Assembly: GCA_019314425.1 (NCBI GenBank)
Contig: JAFCZI010000188.1
Span: 1-5,273, forward strand
Source of the DNA: Deltaproteobacteria bacterium
GTDB taxonomy: Bacteria > Desulfobacterota > DSM-4660 > Desulfatiglandales > Desulfatiglandaceae
Length of the DNA stretch: 5,273 nt
Direction of reading: 5' to 3'
Positions 1-5,273 of this stretch are shown here, piece after piece. The notes under the pieces were generated by a model. That model made no database searches, was not told where the DNA came from, and saw only the letters and a program-made list of their open reading frames with translations. Numbering within the stretch: the stretch's first letter is position 1; every line of letters begins with the position of its first letter. The position numbers and the translations under genes are program-made.

Positions 1-1
1 T

Positions 2-757
2 TTTTTGACCCTGGAATATGTTCGCAGAATGGGCACCATGGGTGTTTTTTTTCTGAAAACACTCCTCTACACCCTTATTCCGCCGCTCAAGATCTACAGA
101 TGCCTCAAGCAAATCCAATTCATCGGATTTCAATCCATTCTTCTCATTGTTCTGACCGGGGGGTTCTCGGGTATGGTGCTGGGATTCCAGGGGTTTTACA
201 GCTTAAGCCGGTTTGGCTCAGATGCGTTTTTAGGCCCCATGGTGGGCCTGGCCCTGATCAAAGAGCTGGGACCTGTGATCGCCGCCCTTATGGTCACGGG
301 AAGGGCAGGTTCCGCCATTGCCGCTGAAATCGGGATTATGCGCATCAGTGAGCAGATTGACGCGCTGGAATTGATGGGGCTGAATCCCTATCGATATCTG
401 GTGGTGCCAAACCTGATCGCCGCTATGATTTGCCTGCCCCTCCTCACGGCGCTTTTTGATGTGGTGGGGATTTTCGGCGGTTACCTCATCGGTGGTAAGC
501 TGCTGGGGGTCGGGACTGGCACCTACTTTGGAGAAATGGCCCATTATGTGGAGATGAAAGATGTTCTGGAAGGTGTTTATAAATCCCTGAGTTTTGGTGT
601 GATTATCGCCTGGGTTTGTTGTTTCAAAGGCTATTATTCGGGGATATACACGGGATTCGGTTCGGAAGGGGTGAGCAAGGCCACCACGCAGGCCGTGGTA
701 CTCTCTTCGGTGTTGATCCTTGTGTGGGATTATTTTATGACATCCGTAATGTTCTGA
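2..757 (+). CDS. mlaE: MlaE-type phospholipid ABC transporter permease (5' end cut by window edge)
   Basis: Inner-membrane permease subunit of the Mla (MCE-type) lipid transporter; the family works as a dimer between the MlaF ATPases and the MlaD ring. Numbering from the TTG at 5, I see an amphipathic N-terminal stretch (about 1-40), then hydrophobic segments near 43-64, 77-98, 134-165, 195-207 and 230-249. Family-conserved blocks are ELGP (87-90), GRAGSAIAAEIG (99-110) and EQIDALELMGLNP (116-128), the latter being the cytoplasmic loop that touches the ATPase. Length (250 residues from the TTG) is near the roughly 260 of E. coli MlaE and the C-terminus is intact. The frame is open to the left edge and no ribosome binding site is visible, so the true start probably lies a few codons upstream. 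It is followed by mlaF after 22 bases. Family identity is secure; the start is not. Confidence 0.95.
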   Translation, partial: FLTLEYVRRMGTMGVFFLKTLLYTLIPPLKIYRCLKQIQFIGFQSILLIVLTGGFSGMVLGFQGFYSLSRFGSDAFLGPMVGLALIKELGPVIAALMVTGRAGSAIAAEIGIMRISEQIDALELMGLNPYRYLVVPNLIAAMICLPLLTALFDVVGIFGGYLIGGKLLGVGTGTYFGEMAHYVEMKDVLEGVYKSLSFGVIIAWVCCFKGYYSGIYTGFGSEGVSKATTQAVVLSSVLILVWDYFMTSVMF

Positions 758-779
758 TGTTTTTCCGGTTAATCGACTG

Positions 780-1499
780 ATGATCAAAATTGAAAACTTG
801 CAAAAATCATTTGATGGACACGACGTGCTCAAGGGCATTTCCTTTGAAGTGGGTAAGGGAGAGGTGTTTGCCCTGGTCGGGGGGAGTGGCGGGGGAAAGA
901 GTGTGCTGTTGAAGCATGTTGCGGGGCTCATGAAACCGGACCGGGGAAGCGTAACGGTCGATGGCCTGGAAATAGGTACTGCCGGGCAAAAATCCCTGCG
1001 GGTCTTTCGAGAACGATTGGGCTTTCTTTTTCAGGGGGGGGCGCTTTTTGATTCTTTGAGTGTTTTTGAAAATGTTGCTTTTCCTTTGAACGAAAAAAGT
1101 AACTTGAGCCGCAACGTCATTCGGGAAAAGGTTTTGATGGAGTTGGAAAATGTAGGGCTTTCCGGATCGGAGCATCGTTATCCTTCTCAAATCAGCGGCG
1201 GCATGGTGAAGCGGGCCGCCCTTGCCAGAGCGCTGGTGGGAGACCCTGAAATCATGCTTTTTGACGAGCCCACCACCGGGCTGGACCCGGTAACGGGTCA
1301 GTCGATTCTGAGTCTGATCGATGCCTGCCACCGGCGGCTCTCTTTTACAGGCATTATCGTTACCCATGAAATCCCGAAGGTTTTTTCCATTGTGGATCGG
1401 GTTATCATGCTTCATGAAGGGTTGGTTCGGGCGGACGGAACCCCGGCGGATTTCAACGAGAGCCGTGATCCGGTGATCCAAGCCTTTCTAAAAGGGTAG
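780..1499 (+). CDS. mlaF: MlaF-type phospholipid ABC transporter ATPase
   Basis: Cytoplasmic ATPase that powers the Mla transporter. All ABC motifs are present in the 239 residues: Walker A GGSGGGKS (34-41, Lys40), Q-loop Gln85 in FLFQGGALFDSL, signature ISGGM (138-142), Walker B MLFDEP (159-164, Glu163), D-loop GLDP (167-170) and switch His196. The SGGM signature (not SGGQ) and the FQ-x-GALFDSL block are typical of the MlaF subfamily, as is the position directly after mlaE. The ATG at 780 fits the family N-terminus, but I see no Shine-Dalgarno sequence in the 22 bases before it, so translation may depend on coupling to mlaE. An eight-G run at 1034-1041 lies inside the Q-loop codons. The protein ends at a usual length, shorter than E. 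coli MlaF, whose C-terminal extension reaches the neighbouring subunit. Confidence 0.95.
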   Translation: MIKIENLQKSFDGHDVLKGISFEVGKGEVFALVGGSGGGKSVLLKHVAGLMKPDRGSVTVDGLEIGTAGQKSLRVFRERLGFLFQGGALFDSLSVFENVAFPLNEKSNLSRNVIREKVLMELENVGLSGSEHRYPSQISGGMVKRAALARALVGDPEIMLFDEPTTGLDPVTGQSILSLIDACHRRLSFTGIIVTHEIPKVFSIVDRVIMLHEGLVRADGTPADFNESRDPVIQAFLKG

Positions 1500-1599
1500 A
1501 CCTTTTGTTTCAGGTGTTGGGTTTAAGGTATCAGACGCTATGAAGAGGATGAGAAAACAGCGTAAAATCAGTATGTAGTATTAAAAATATAAACCAACA

Positions 1600-1627
1600 G
1601 CTGAATGCTAAGGGCTGAAAGCTGATT
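1600..1627 (+). repeat. Degenerate 7-bp tandem repeat, four units (GCTGAWW-like)
   Basis: Four consecutive heptamers, GCTGAAT, GCTAAGG, GCTGAAA and GCTGATT, run in register, followed by GCCGCCA, which keeps only the GC start. They lie in the 149-bp gap between mlaF and mlaD, just before the mlaD ribosome binding site. The repeat is read directly from the sequence. Whether it is a variable-number tract, a remnant of a dispersed intergenic repeat, or has a role in translation cannot be told from one copy of the locus. The rest of this gap is AT-rich around 1575-1594 and holds no convincing gene. Confidence 0.55.
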
Positions 1628-1648
1628 GCCGCCAAACAAGGGGAAGGG

Positions 1649-2089
1649 ATGAAGAAATTTGATGTTGAATTATGCGTGGGCCTGTTCATGATTTTAGGGA
1701 TTTTGTGCTTGGGGTACCTTTCCATTAAGTTGGGGAAACTGGAGGTCCTGGGCAGCCAGGGGTATGAGGTGGAAGCCGTCTTTTCAAACGGCGGTGGTAT
1801 CAAATCCGGTTCGACGGTGGTGATTGCCGGGGTGGAAATCGGGCGGGTCAAAAAAGTCAGTCTGGATGATTACCAGGCCCTGGTGGTGATGGATTTGCCC
1901 CTTCATGTGAAGATCCAGGAGGATGCCATCGCTTCCATCAAAACCCGTGGGCTTATTGGTGACAAATTTATTGAGATTACACCGGGTGGCTCTGAAGAAG
2001 TGATCGGTCCCGGAGGAAAGATCAGAGATACACAGCCAGCCATTGATTTTGAGGAGTTGATTTCGAATTATGTATTTGGAAAGTTATAG
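1649..2089 (+). CDS. mlaD: MlaD-type MCE-domain lipid transport protein
   Basis: Inner-membrane-anchored MCE protein; family members form a hexameric ring with a hydrophobic pore that passes phospholipid between MlaE and MlaC. The 146 residues show a single N-terminal membrane anchor (about 8-27, after MKKFDVE), then one MCE domain (about 38-115) with the typical YEVEAVFSNGGGIKSGS start, IAGVEIGRV (59-67) and TRGLIGDKFIEITPGG (99-114). A short C-terminal tail ends in a possible helix, DFEELISNYVFGKL. It is shorter than the 183 residues of E. coli MlaD, mostly because the C-terminal tail is short. The ATG at 1649 is well supported: AAGGGG at 1638-1643 lies five bases upstream. It follows mlaF after 149 bases, the largest gap in the operon, and precedes mlaC by 28 bases. 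Confidence in the family is high. Confidence 0.94.
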   Translation: MKKFDVELCVGLFMILGILCLGYLSIKLGKLEVLGSQGYEVEAVFSNGGGIKSGSTVVIAGVEIGRVKKVSLDDYQALVVMDLPLHVKIQEDAIASIKTRGLIGDKFIEITPGGSEEVIGPGGKIRDTQPAIDFEELISNYVFGKL

Positions 2090-2103
2090 CAATAACCATG
2101 GGC

Positions 2104-2109
2104 AGGAGG
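2104..2109 (+). promoter_or_regulatory. Shine-Dalgarno sequence that sets the mlaC start
   Basis: A perfect AGGAGG lies eight bases before the ATG at 2118. It argues against the in-frame ATG at 2070, which sits inside the end of mlaD and would put 16 extra polar residues before the signal peptide. Confidence 0.85.
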
Positions 2110-2117
2110 CCTGTATA

Positions 2118-2735
2118 ATGGAAAAGCACCGGATTTGGCCATATTTTGGATTTTTGTTCAGCGGTGTTTTGTTGATCCTGATATTTGCGGTACCCTGTTT
2201 TGCCGGTGTCCCCACGGACGGCGTCAAAGAGACCACGGACCGCATTCTCGCCATTGTCAGCGACCCGGATTTAAAGGGCCCGGAAAACAAAGACAAGCGG
2301 GGGCAGCTGATCCGAAAGGCGGTAGATGAACGGTTTAACTGGGAGGCCATGACCCAAAGAGCCCTTTCCAGGCACTGGCGGAAGCGAACCGAGGCGGAAA
2401 AAAAAGAATTTATCGGCCTTTTCGGAAAATTGCTGGAGCGGACCTACCTGGACAAGGTGGGGAGCTATTCCGGTGAAAAGGTGGTTTATGTGGATGAGAC
2501 CATCGATGGGAGATACGGAACCGTAACCGCTAAGATTCTCACCCATTCCCAAACAGAGGTGGAGGTTCGCTACAGATTGAAAGAACGAAATGGTGATTGG
2601 CGAGTTTACGATATTTCTGTCGAAGGCATCAGTCTGGTCAATAATTATCGAAAACAGTTTAACAGCATTATATTGCGTTCGTCCTATGATGAACTGGTGC
2701 GGAAACTAAGGAAAAAGGTGGCGGAGAAGGATTGA
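2118..2735 (+). CDS. mlaC: MlaC-type periplasmic phospholipid-binding protein
   Basis: Soluble periplasmic shuttle that carries phospholipid between the MlaA side at the outer membrane and the MlaFED complex (Tol_Tgt2/Ttg2D family). The product has 205 residues from the ATG at 2118. Residues 1-29 form a signal peptide: positive start (K3, R5), hydrophobic core about 10-26 and probable cleavage after CFA (27-29). Cys27 is not in a lipobox, so a soluble protein is expected. Family blocks are RFNWEAM (72-78), ALSRHWRK (82-89), EFIGLFGKLLERTYLDKV (97-114) and, near the C-terminus, WRVYDISVEGISLVNNYRKQF (161-181, given here as one block of the family's ligand-pocket end). The length is close to the roughly 210 of E. 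coli MlaC. The stop is one base before the mlaA ATG, which suggests translational coupling. Confidence 0.94.
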   Translation: MEKHRIWPYFGFLFSGVLLILIFAVPCFAGVPTDGVKETTDRILAIVSDPDLKGPENKDKRGQLIRKAVDERFNWEAMTQRALSRHWRKRTEAEKKEFIGLFGKLLERTYLDKVGSYSGEKVVYVDETIDGRYGTVTAKILTHSQTEVEVRYRLKERNGDWRVYDISVEGISLVNNYRKQFNSIILRSSYDELVRKLRKKVAEKD

Positions 2736-2736
2736 A

Positions 2737-3660
2737 ATGGGGAGCATTGTTGAGGGGAAGCGATTCATGGGGGTTTGCAACCGTTTGTGGTTTGTTCTGG
2801 TTTTCGGACTGGTTTTCTGGGGGATTCAAGGCCATCGGGATATAACCTGGGCAGCACCATTTGATTCCGGGGAGGATGCCGCATCCCTTCAAGTGAGCAT
2901 GGCCGGCCATGAGTTGGTTCAAATGGCCCGCCTGGATGAGGACGTTGCTAAAGCAAGCGCTTCGGAGGGGAAGGCGGCATCAAAGGCCGAAAAACCCTCA
3001 GAAGAGCCTGAAGATTCGGAAGCATGGCCGGAGGATGAATTTCCGGAGGAATCATTCATCCCCGATCCGCTCGAACCGATGAATCGTGCTTTTTTTGCAT
3101 TTAACGATGCGGCTTATTTCTGGTTTTTCAAACCCGTTGGCGAAGGATACAGCGTGGTGATGCCGGAGGTGCTGCGGGTTTCCATACGCAATTTTTTCAC
3201 CAATCTGAGCATGCCCATTCGTCTGGTCAGTAGTTTGTTGCAGGGAAAAATTAAAAGCGTGGGTATGATCCTGGTGCGGTTTGTGGTCAATTCATCGGCC
3301 GGTTTCCTGGGATTTCAGGATGTGGCCAAACAGGCCCTGGGTTATCCGATACAGGACGAGGACCTGGGACAGGTGCTCGCGTTTTACGGTGTGGGTCCGG
3401 GATTCTATCTGAACCTGCCCTTCCTGGGGGCCAGCAGCCTTCGCGACACTGTGGGCTGGTCGGGGGGGCTCTGTCTGAATCCCCTTGACTATATCGTGGA
3501 AGACTGGTGGCCTAATATAGGCGCCCGAGCCTTTGATATGACCAATAAGGCATCCCTTCGTATCGGCGAATATGAAGCGCTGAAAGATGCTTCGCTTGAT
3601 CCCTATGTGGCGATGCGGGATGCCTATTTTCAATACCGGCTGAACCAGATTGAGAAATAA
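2737..3660 (+). CDS. mlaA: MlaA/VacJ-family outer-membrane phospholipid removal protein
   Basis: Outer-membrane component that takes misplaced phospholipid from the outer leaflet and hands it to MlaC. The 307 residues show an export signal (hydrophobic about 17-31), an Asp/Glu/Ala/Lys-rich linker (about 43-108) and a full MlaA domain (109-304). The domain has DPLEPMNR (110-117), RFVVNSSAGFLGFQDVA (181-197), the DEDLGQ block (207-212), YGVGPGFYLNLPFLGASSLRD (217-237, key residues G218, G220, P228, S233-D237) and YEALKDASLDPY (279-290). Oddly, I see no lipobox: the only early Cys (14) precedes the hydrophobic core, whereas E. coli MlaA is a lipoprotein. The linker is also much longer than in E. 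coli. The start at 2737 has AGAAGG six bases upstream; the in-frame ATG at 2767 with GAGGGG at 2752-2757 is a real alternative giving a shorter signal peptide. It is the last gene of the operon. Confidence 0.93.
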   Translation: MGSIVEGKRFMGVCNRLWFVLVFGLVFWGIQGHRDITWAAPFDSGEDAASLQVSMAGHELVQMARLDEDVAKASASEGKAASKAEKPSEEPEDSEAWPEDEFPEESFIPDPLEPMNRAFFAFNDAAYFWFFKPVGEGYSVVMPEVLRVSIRNFFTNLSMPIRLVSSLLQGKIKSVGMILVRFVVNSSAGFLGFQDVAKQALGYPIQDEDLGQVLAFYGVGPGFYLNLPFLGASSLRDTVGWSGGLCLNPLDYIVEDWWPNIGARAFDMTNKASLRIGEYEALKDASLDPYVAMRDAYFQYRLNQIEK

Positions 3661-3714
3661 TATGATCGGTGCCGGCAATTCCCGCTCATCCCATTAAAGT
3701 TTGTTTTGACAATA

Positions 3715-3738
3715 GGGTCCACCCCAAACTCCGGACCC
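3715..3738. repeat. Inverted repeat GGGTCC-N12-GGACCC
   Basis: Two perfect 6-bp arms (3715-3720 and 3733-3738) flank a 12-base C-rich loop, 54 bases after the mlaA stop. There is no T run after it on either strand, so it is not a classical intrinsic terminator. It could be a protein-binding site, a 3' mRNA-stabilising hairpin or part of an old repeat element. Confidence 0.45.
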
Positions 3739-3828
3739 AGCAACGAAGAGGTGAGATGACATTCCTCGTTATCTCGATCTTGTAACCATGTCTCAGGGGT
3801 GGTCAGTTTTCGGTTGTCATTCCTATCT

Positions 3829-3847
3829 CCTCCCCGTGAGGGTTTTT
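3829..3847 (+). terminator. Weak candidate intrinsic terminator after mlaA
   Basis: CCTC (3829-3832) pairs with GAGG (3838-3841) around a five-base loop, extendable by one T-G pair, and five T residues follow at 3843-3847. The stem is short and it lies 168 bases after the mlaA stop, so this is only a candidate end for the mla transcript. Confidence 0.22.
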
Positions 3848-3877
3848 CCCATATGTACCAGAGCGCATATCGCAATC

Positions 3878-3892
3878 CAAATCAAAGATTTG
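3878..3892. promoter_or_regulatory. 15-bp palindrome, possible operator (CAAATC-AAA-GATTTG)
   Basis: The 6-bp arms are perfect inverted copies separated by AAA. It lies about 33 bases upstream of the best -10-like element for the dehydrogenase gene, so it would sit roughly 50-60 bases before transcription start, where activators often bind. The regulator is unknown, and a chance palindrome in AT-rich DNA is possible. Confidence 0.35.
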
Positions 3893-3924
3893 TCAATTAA
3901 AAGATGATTTATGACGGCATCTTC

Positions 3925-3933
3925 TGATATAAA
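3925..3933 (+). promoter_or_regulatory. Extended -10 promoter candidate for the dehydrogenase gene
   Basis: TGATATAAA contains TG-N-TATAAA, an extended -10 with five of six bases matching TATAAT. I see no good -35 at 16-18 bases, which extended -10 promoters can do without. Predicted transcription would start near 3940, leaving a leader of about 30 bases before the ATG. A small inverted repeat, AACAT/ATGTT (3932-3936 and 3946-3950), covers the expected start site. Confidence 0.35.
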
Positions 3934-3971
3934 CATCAATTCTGAATGTTAAGAGAATCCGAGGATAAACC

Positions 3972-5081
3972 ATGAAAAAGACCATTGCAATCCTGGAAGG
4001 CGACGGTATCGGCCCTGAAATCATGAGGGAAGCCATCAAGGTCCTGAAAGCTGTTGAGAAAAAATACGAACACACCTTCAAACTGATTTACGCCCCTTTT
4101 GGCGCTTCCGCCTATTTTACCGAAGGATCACCTTTTCCGGAAAAAACAAAGCAGGTCTGTGATGAGGCCGACGTCATCATCAAGGGCCCCGTGGGGCTGG
4201 CGGTTGAGCAAATGAACGATATCCCACAGGAACATCGCCCGGAACTGGGCGCCATCCTGCCGCTCAGAAAGCGGTATGACACCTTCGCCAATTTCCGGCC
4301 CGTACGGCTCCCGGCCGGGCTCAAATCCTTCTCACCCCTCAAAGAGGAGGTCATCGGCGATGGGATCGATATCCTCATGATTCGTGAACTGGTGGGGGGC
4401 ATCTACTTTGGCGATAAAGTTGAGGGAACGTCCACCGAAATGAAATTTGCCCGGGATGACTGCATTTATACCGAAAAAGACGTACGGCGAGTGGCCATTG
4501 TGGCATTCGAAGAGGCCAGAAAGCGAAATGCCAAGTTGACCAATGTCCATAAGGCCAATGTTCTGGCGACGGGCCGGTTCTGGCTGGAAATTGTGGAAGC
4601 GGTTGCCAAAGACTATCCGGATATCCCCTATCAATCCGTTCTGGTGGATAACGCCGCTTTTCAACTGGTGGTCAATCCCACCCAGTTTAATGGGGTCATG
4701 CTCTTTGAAAACATGCAGGGGGATATCCTCACGGATCAGGCCGGTGGGATTATCGGGTCCTTGGGACTAATGCCTTCCGCCTGCATCGGACCGGAAAAAA
4801 GCTATGTGGAGCCAGCCCATGGGTCCGCCCCGGATATCGCCGGAAAGAATATGGCCAATCCCTACTCCATGATCGGCAGCGTTGCGCTGCTTTTTGAAAA
4901 GTGCCTGACATTGCCGGAAGAAGCGACGGATATCTGGAGCAGCATTTTTCAGATTTTTGAAGAAGGGTTTATGACCCGGGATCTCATGGGGCCCTGGCAT
5001 ACGAAGGAAAAACTTATCAACACGTCTGACTTTGGGGACCGGGTAGTGCAAAAGATTGAGGAAACCCATCAAGGGACCTAA
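3972..5081 (+). CDS. LeuB-like NAD-dependent beta-decarboxylating dehydrogenase (isopropylmalate/isocitrate dehydrogenase family)
   Basis: Cytoplasmic enzyme of the family that oxidises and decarboxylates 2-hydroxy acids such as 3-isopropylmalate (LeuB), isocitrate, homoisocitrate or D-malate. Seen in its 369 residues: GDGIGPEI (10-17), LRKRYDTFANFRP with Arg99 and Arg109, RELVGGIYFG with Arg138 and catalytic Tyr145, VHKANV with catalytic Lys194, metal-binding Asp226 (VDNAA), Asp251 and Asp255 (GDILTD), and HGSAPDIAG (283-291). Asp288-Ile289 in that last motif is the NAD-preferring pattern, as opposed to Lys-Tyr of NADP isocitrate dehydrogenase. The substrate helix GAILPLRK closely resembles E. 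coli LeuB (GALLPLRK). Against plain LeuB: the GGPKW segment is replaced by GLAVEQM, the usual Asp before the catalytic Lys is His193, and NLFGD is NMQGD. Nearest named gene is leuB, but the substrate is open. GAGG at 3961-3964, seven bases before the ATG, supports the start. No leucine-pathway neighbour is visible. Confidence 0.9.
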   Translation: MKKTIAILEGDGIGPEIMREAIKVLKAVEKKYEHTFKLIYAPFGASAYFTEGSPFPEKTKQVCDEADVIIKGPVGLAVEQMNDIPQEHRPELGAILPLRKRYDTFANFRPVRLPAGLKSFSPLKEEVIGDGIDILMIRELVGGIYFGDKVEGTSTEMKFARDDCIYTEKDVRRVAIVAFEEARKRNAKLTNVHKANVLATGRFWLEIVEAVAKDYPDIPYQSVLVDNAAFQLVVNPTQFNGVMLFENMQGDILTDQAGGIIGSLGLMPSACIGPEKSYVEPAHGSAPDIAGKNMANPYSMIGSVALLFEKCLTLPEEATDIWSSIFQIFEEGFMTRDLMGPWHTKEKLINTSDFGDRVVQKIEETHQGT

Positions 5082-5094
5082 CAGGAGAGAGGAA

Positions 5095-5145
5095 ACGGGC
5101 CTCGTCATTTCACAATTTTCAGAAATGTCTAGGCCCGTACCTTTT
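5095..5145 (+). terminator. Probable intrinsic terminator after the dehydrogenase gene
   Basis: ACGGGCCT (5095-5102) pairs perfectly with AGGCCCGT (5131-5138). Inside it, CATTTC (5106-5111) pairs with GAAATG (5122-5127) around a ten-base loop, with a 3x3 internal loop between the two helices. TTTT follows at 5142-5145. It starts 13 bases after the stop codon. The GC-rich outer stem followed by T residues fits a terminator on the + strand, although the T run is short. Confidence 0.7.
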
Positions 5146-5216
5146 CATCCCGGGTTTTTCCATTCATGACTGCCCAGGTCTGAAGCTTTCCGTTATTTGG
5201 GACTGCGTACACACTA

Positions 5217-5273
5217 ATGCTATGTAAGCAGGCCAAAATAGGCGAAGAGGGGGTGCTGGCCGCCATCAAAAAT
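5217..5273 (+). CDS. Possible start of a further gene, cut by window end
   Basis: From the ATG at 5217 a frame of 19 codons stays open to the right edge (MLCKQAKIGEEGVLAAIKN). The same frame is open back to the TGA at 5181. No good ribosome binding site precedes the ATG. An in-frame GTG at 5253 has a purine-rich stretch, GAAGAGG, just before it but with almost no spacing. I do not recognise the protein from so few residues, and it may be chance. Confidence 0.2.
   Translation, partial: MLCKQAKIGEEGVLAAIKN

Larger units (their letters stand above)
3661..3971. other. 311-bp intergenic region between mlaA and the dehydrogenase gene
   Basis: No convincing gene lies here. It holds several small structures: an inverted repeat at 3715-3738, a degenerate direct repeat (CATTCCT-ATCTC at 3760-3775 with a four-base insert, and again without it at 3818-3829), a weak terminator-like hairpin at 3829-3847, a palindrome at 3878-3892, and an AT-rich promoter-like segment from about 3880 to the next gene. 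A TTGACA at 3706-3711 matches a -35 consensus but has no -10 at the right distance. The patchwork could be a decayed mobile or repeat element, but no coding remnant supports that. Confidence 0.6.

Noticed and set aside
230..931. Long antisense open frame opposite mlaE
   Set aside because: It lies opposite a well-supported family gene, its translation resembles no family I know, and it runs across the mlaE-mlaF junction; typical shadow frame.
807..1481. Long antisense open frame opposite mlaF
   Set aside because: It mirrors the ABC ATPase codons almost end to end and shows no domain or ribosome binding site of its own.
1540..1578. Twelve-codon basic mini-frame (MKRMRKQRKISM) in the mlaF-mlaD gap
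   Set aside because: No ribosome binding site, very short, and no evidence that it is a leader peptide.
2070..2117. Upstream in-frame ATG for mlaC at 2070
   Set aside because: It would overlap mlaD and add 16 polar residues before the signal peptide; the AGGAGG at 2104-2109 points to the ATG at 2118.
3706..3711. Perfect -35 hexamer TTGACA
   Set aside because: No -10-like sequence lies 15-19 bases downstream; the region there is C-rich and part of the inverted repeat.
3630..3875. 81-codon minus-strand open frame filling most of the mlaA-dehydrogenase gap
   Set aside because: It needs a TTG start with no good Shine-Dalgarno, runs into the end of mlaA, and its composition (many Arg, Asn, Trp, Tyr) looks like chance translation; I recognise no family.
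5125..5169. Short frame from ATG 5125 after the dehydrogenase, with a purine-rich stretch at 5083-5093
   Set aside because: It is only 14 codons, begins inside the terminator stem and is too far from the purine-rich stretch to use it.

Overview
The window is an ordinary-looking chromosomal stretch from a Gram-negative bacterium. It carries most of a phospholipid-trafficking (Mla) operon, then an unrelated metabolic gene, all on the + strand. The wording of the proteins (MlaC 'RFNWEAM...RHWRK', MlaD 'TRGLIGDKFIEITPGG', mlaA placed in the same operon) and the moderate base composition remind me of Desulfobacterota (former Deltaproteobacteria). That placement is inference from memory and has not been tested.

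Layout: 2-757 mlaE (permease, cut by the left edge); 780-1499 mlaF (ATPase); a 149-bp gap with a degenerate 7-bp tandem repeat; 1649-2089 mlaD (MCE-domain protein); 2118-2735 mlaC (periplasmic carrier); 2737-3660 mlaA (outer-membrane component). A 311-bp gap at 3661-3971 holds small inverted repeats and a likely promoter. It is followed by 3972-5081, a LeuB-like NAD-dependent beta-decarboxylating dehydrogenase with its own ribosome binding site. A two-part hairpin followed by a short T run at 5095-5145 is its probable terminator. The last 57 bases are an open frame that may be the start of another gene, with weak support.

How the genes work together: MlaE and MlaF form the inner-membrane ABC transporter core, MlaD the membrane-anchored MCE hexamer on its periplasmic face, MlaC the soluble lipid shuttle, and MlaA the outer-membrane partner. 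Together they keep the outer leaflet of the outer membrane asymmetric by moving misplaced phospholipid. The operon contains the outer-membrane component, unlike E. coli, where mlaA is at a separate locus. No mlaB (STAS-domain subunit) is seen in this window. The dehydrogenase is likely a separate transcription unit and has no leucine-pathway neighbour here.

I found no undescribed system. The points most worth a second look are the uncertain substrate of the LeuB-like enzyme, the MlaA with no visible lipobox and a long acidic N-terminal extension, the heptamer repeat before mlaD, and the palindrome-rich gap before the dehydrogenase.
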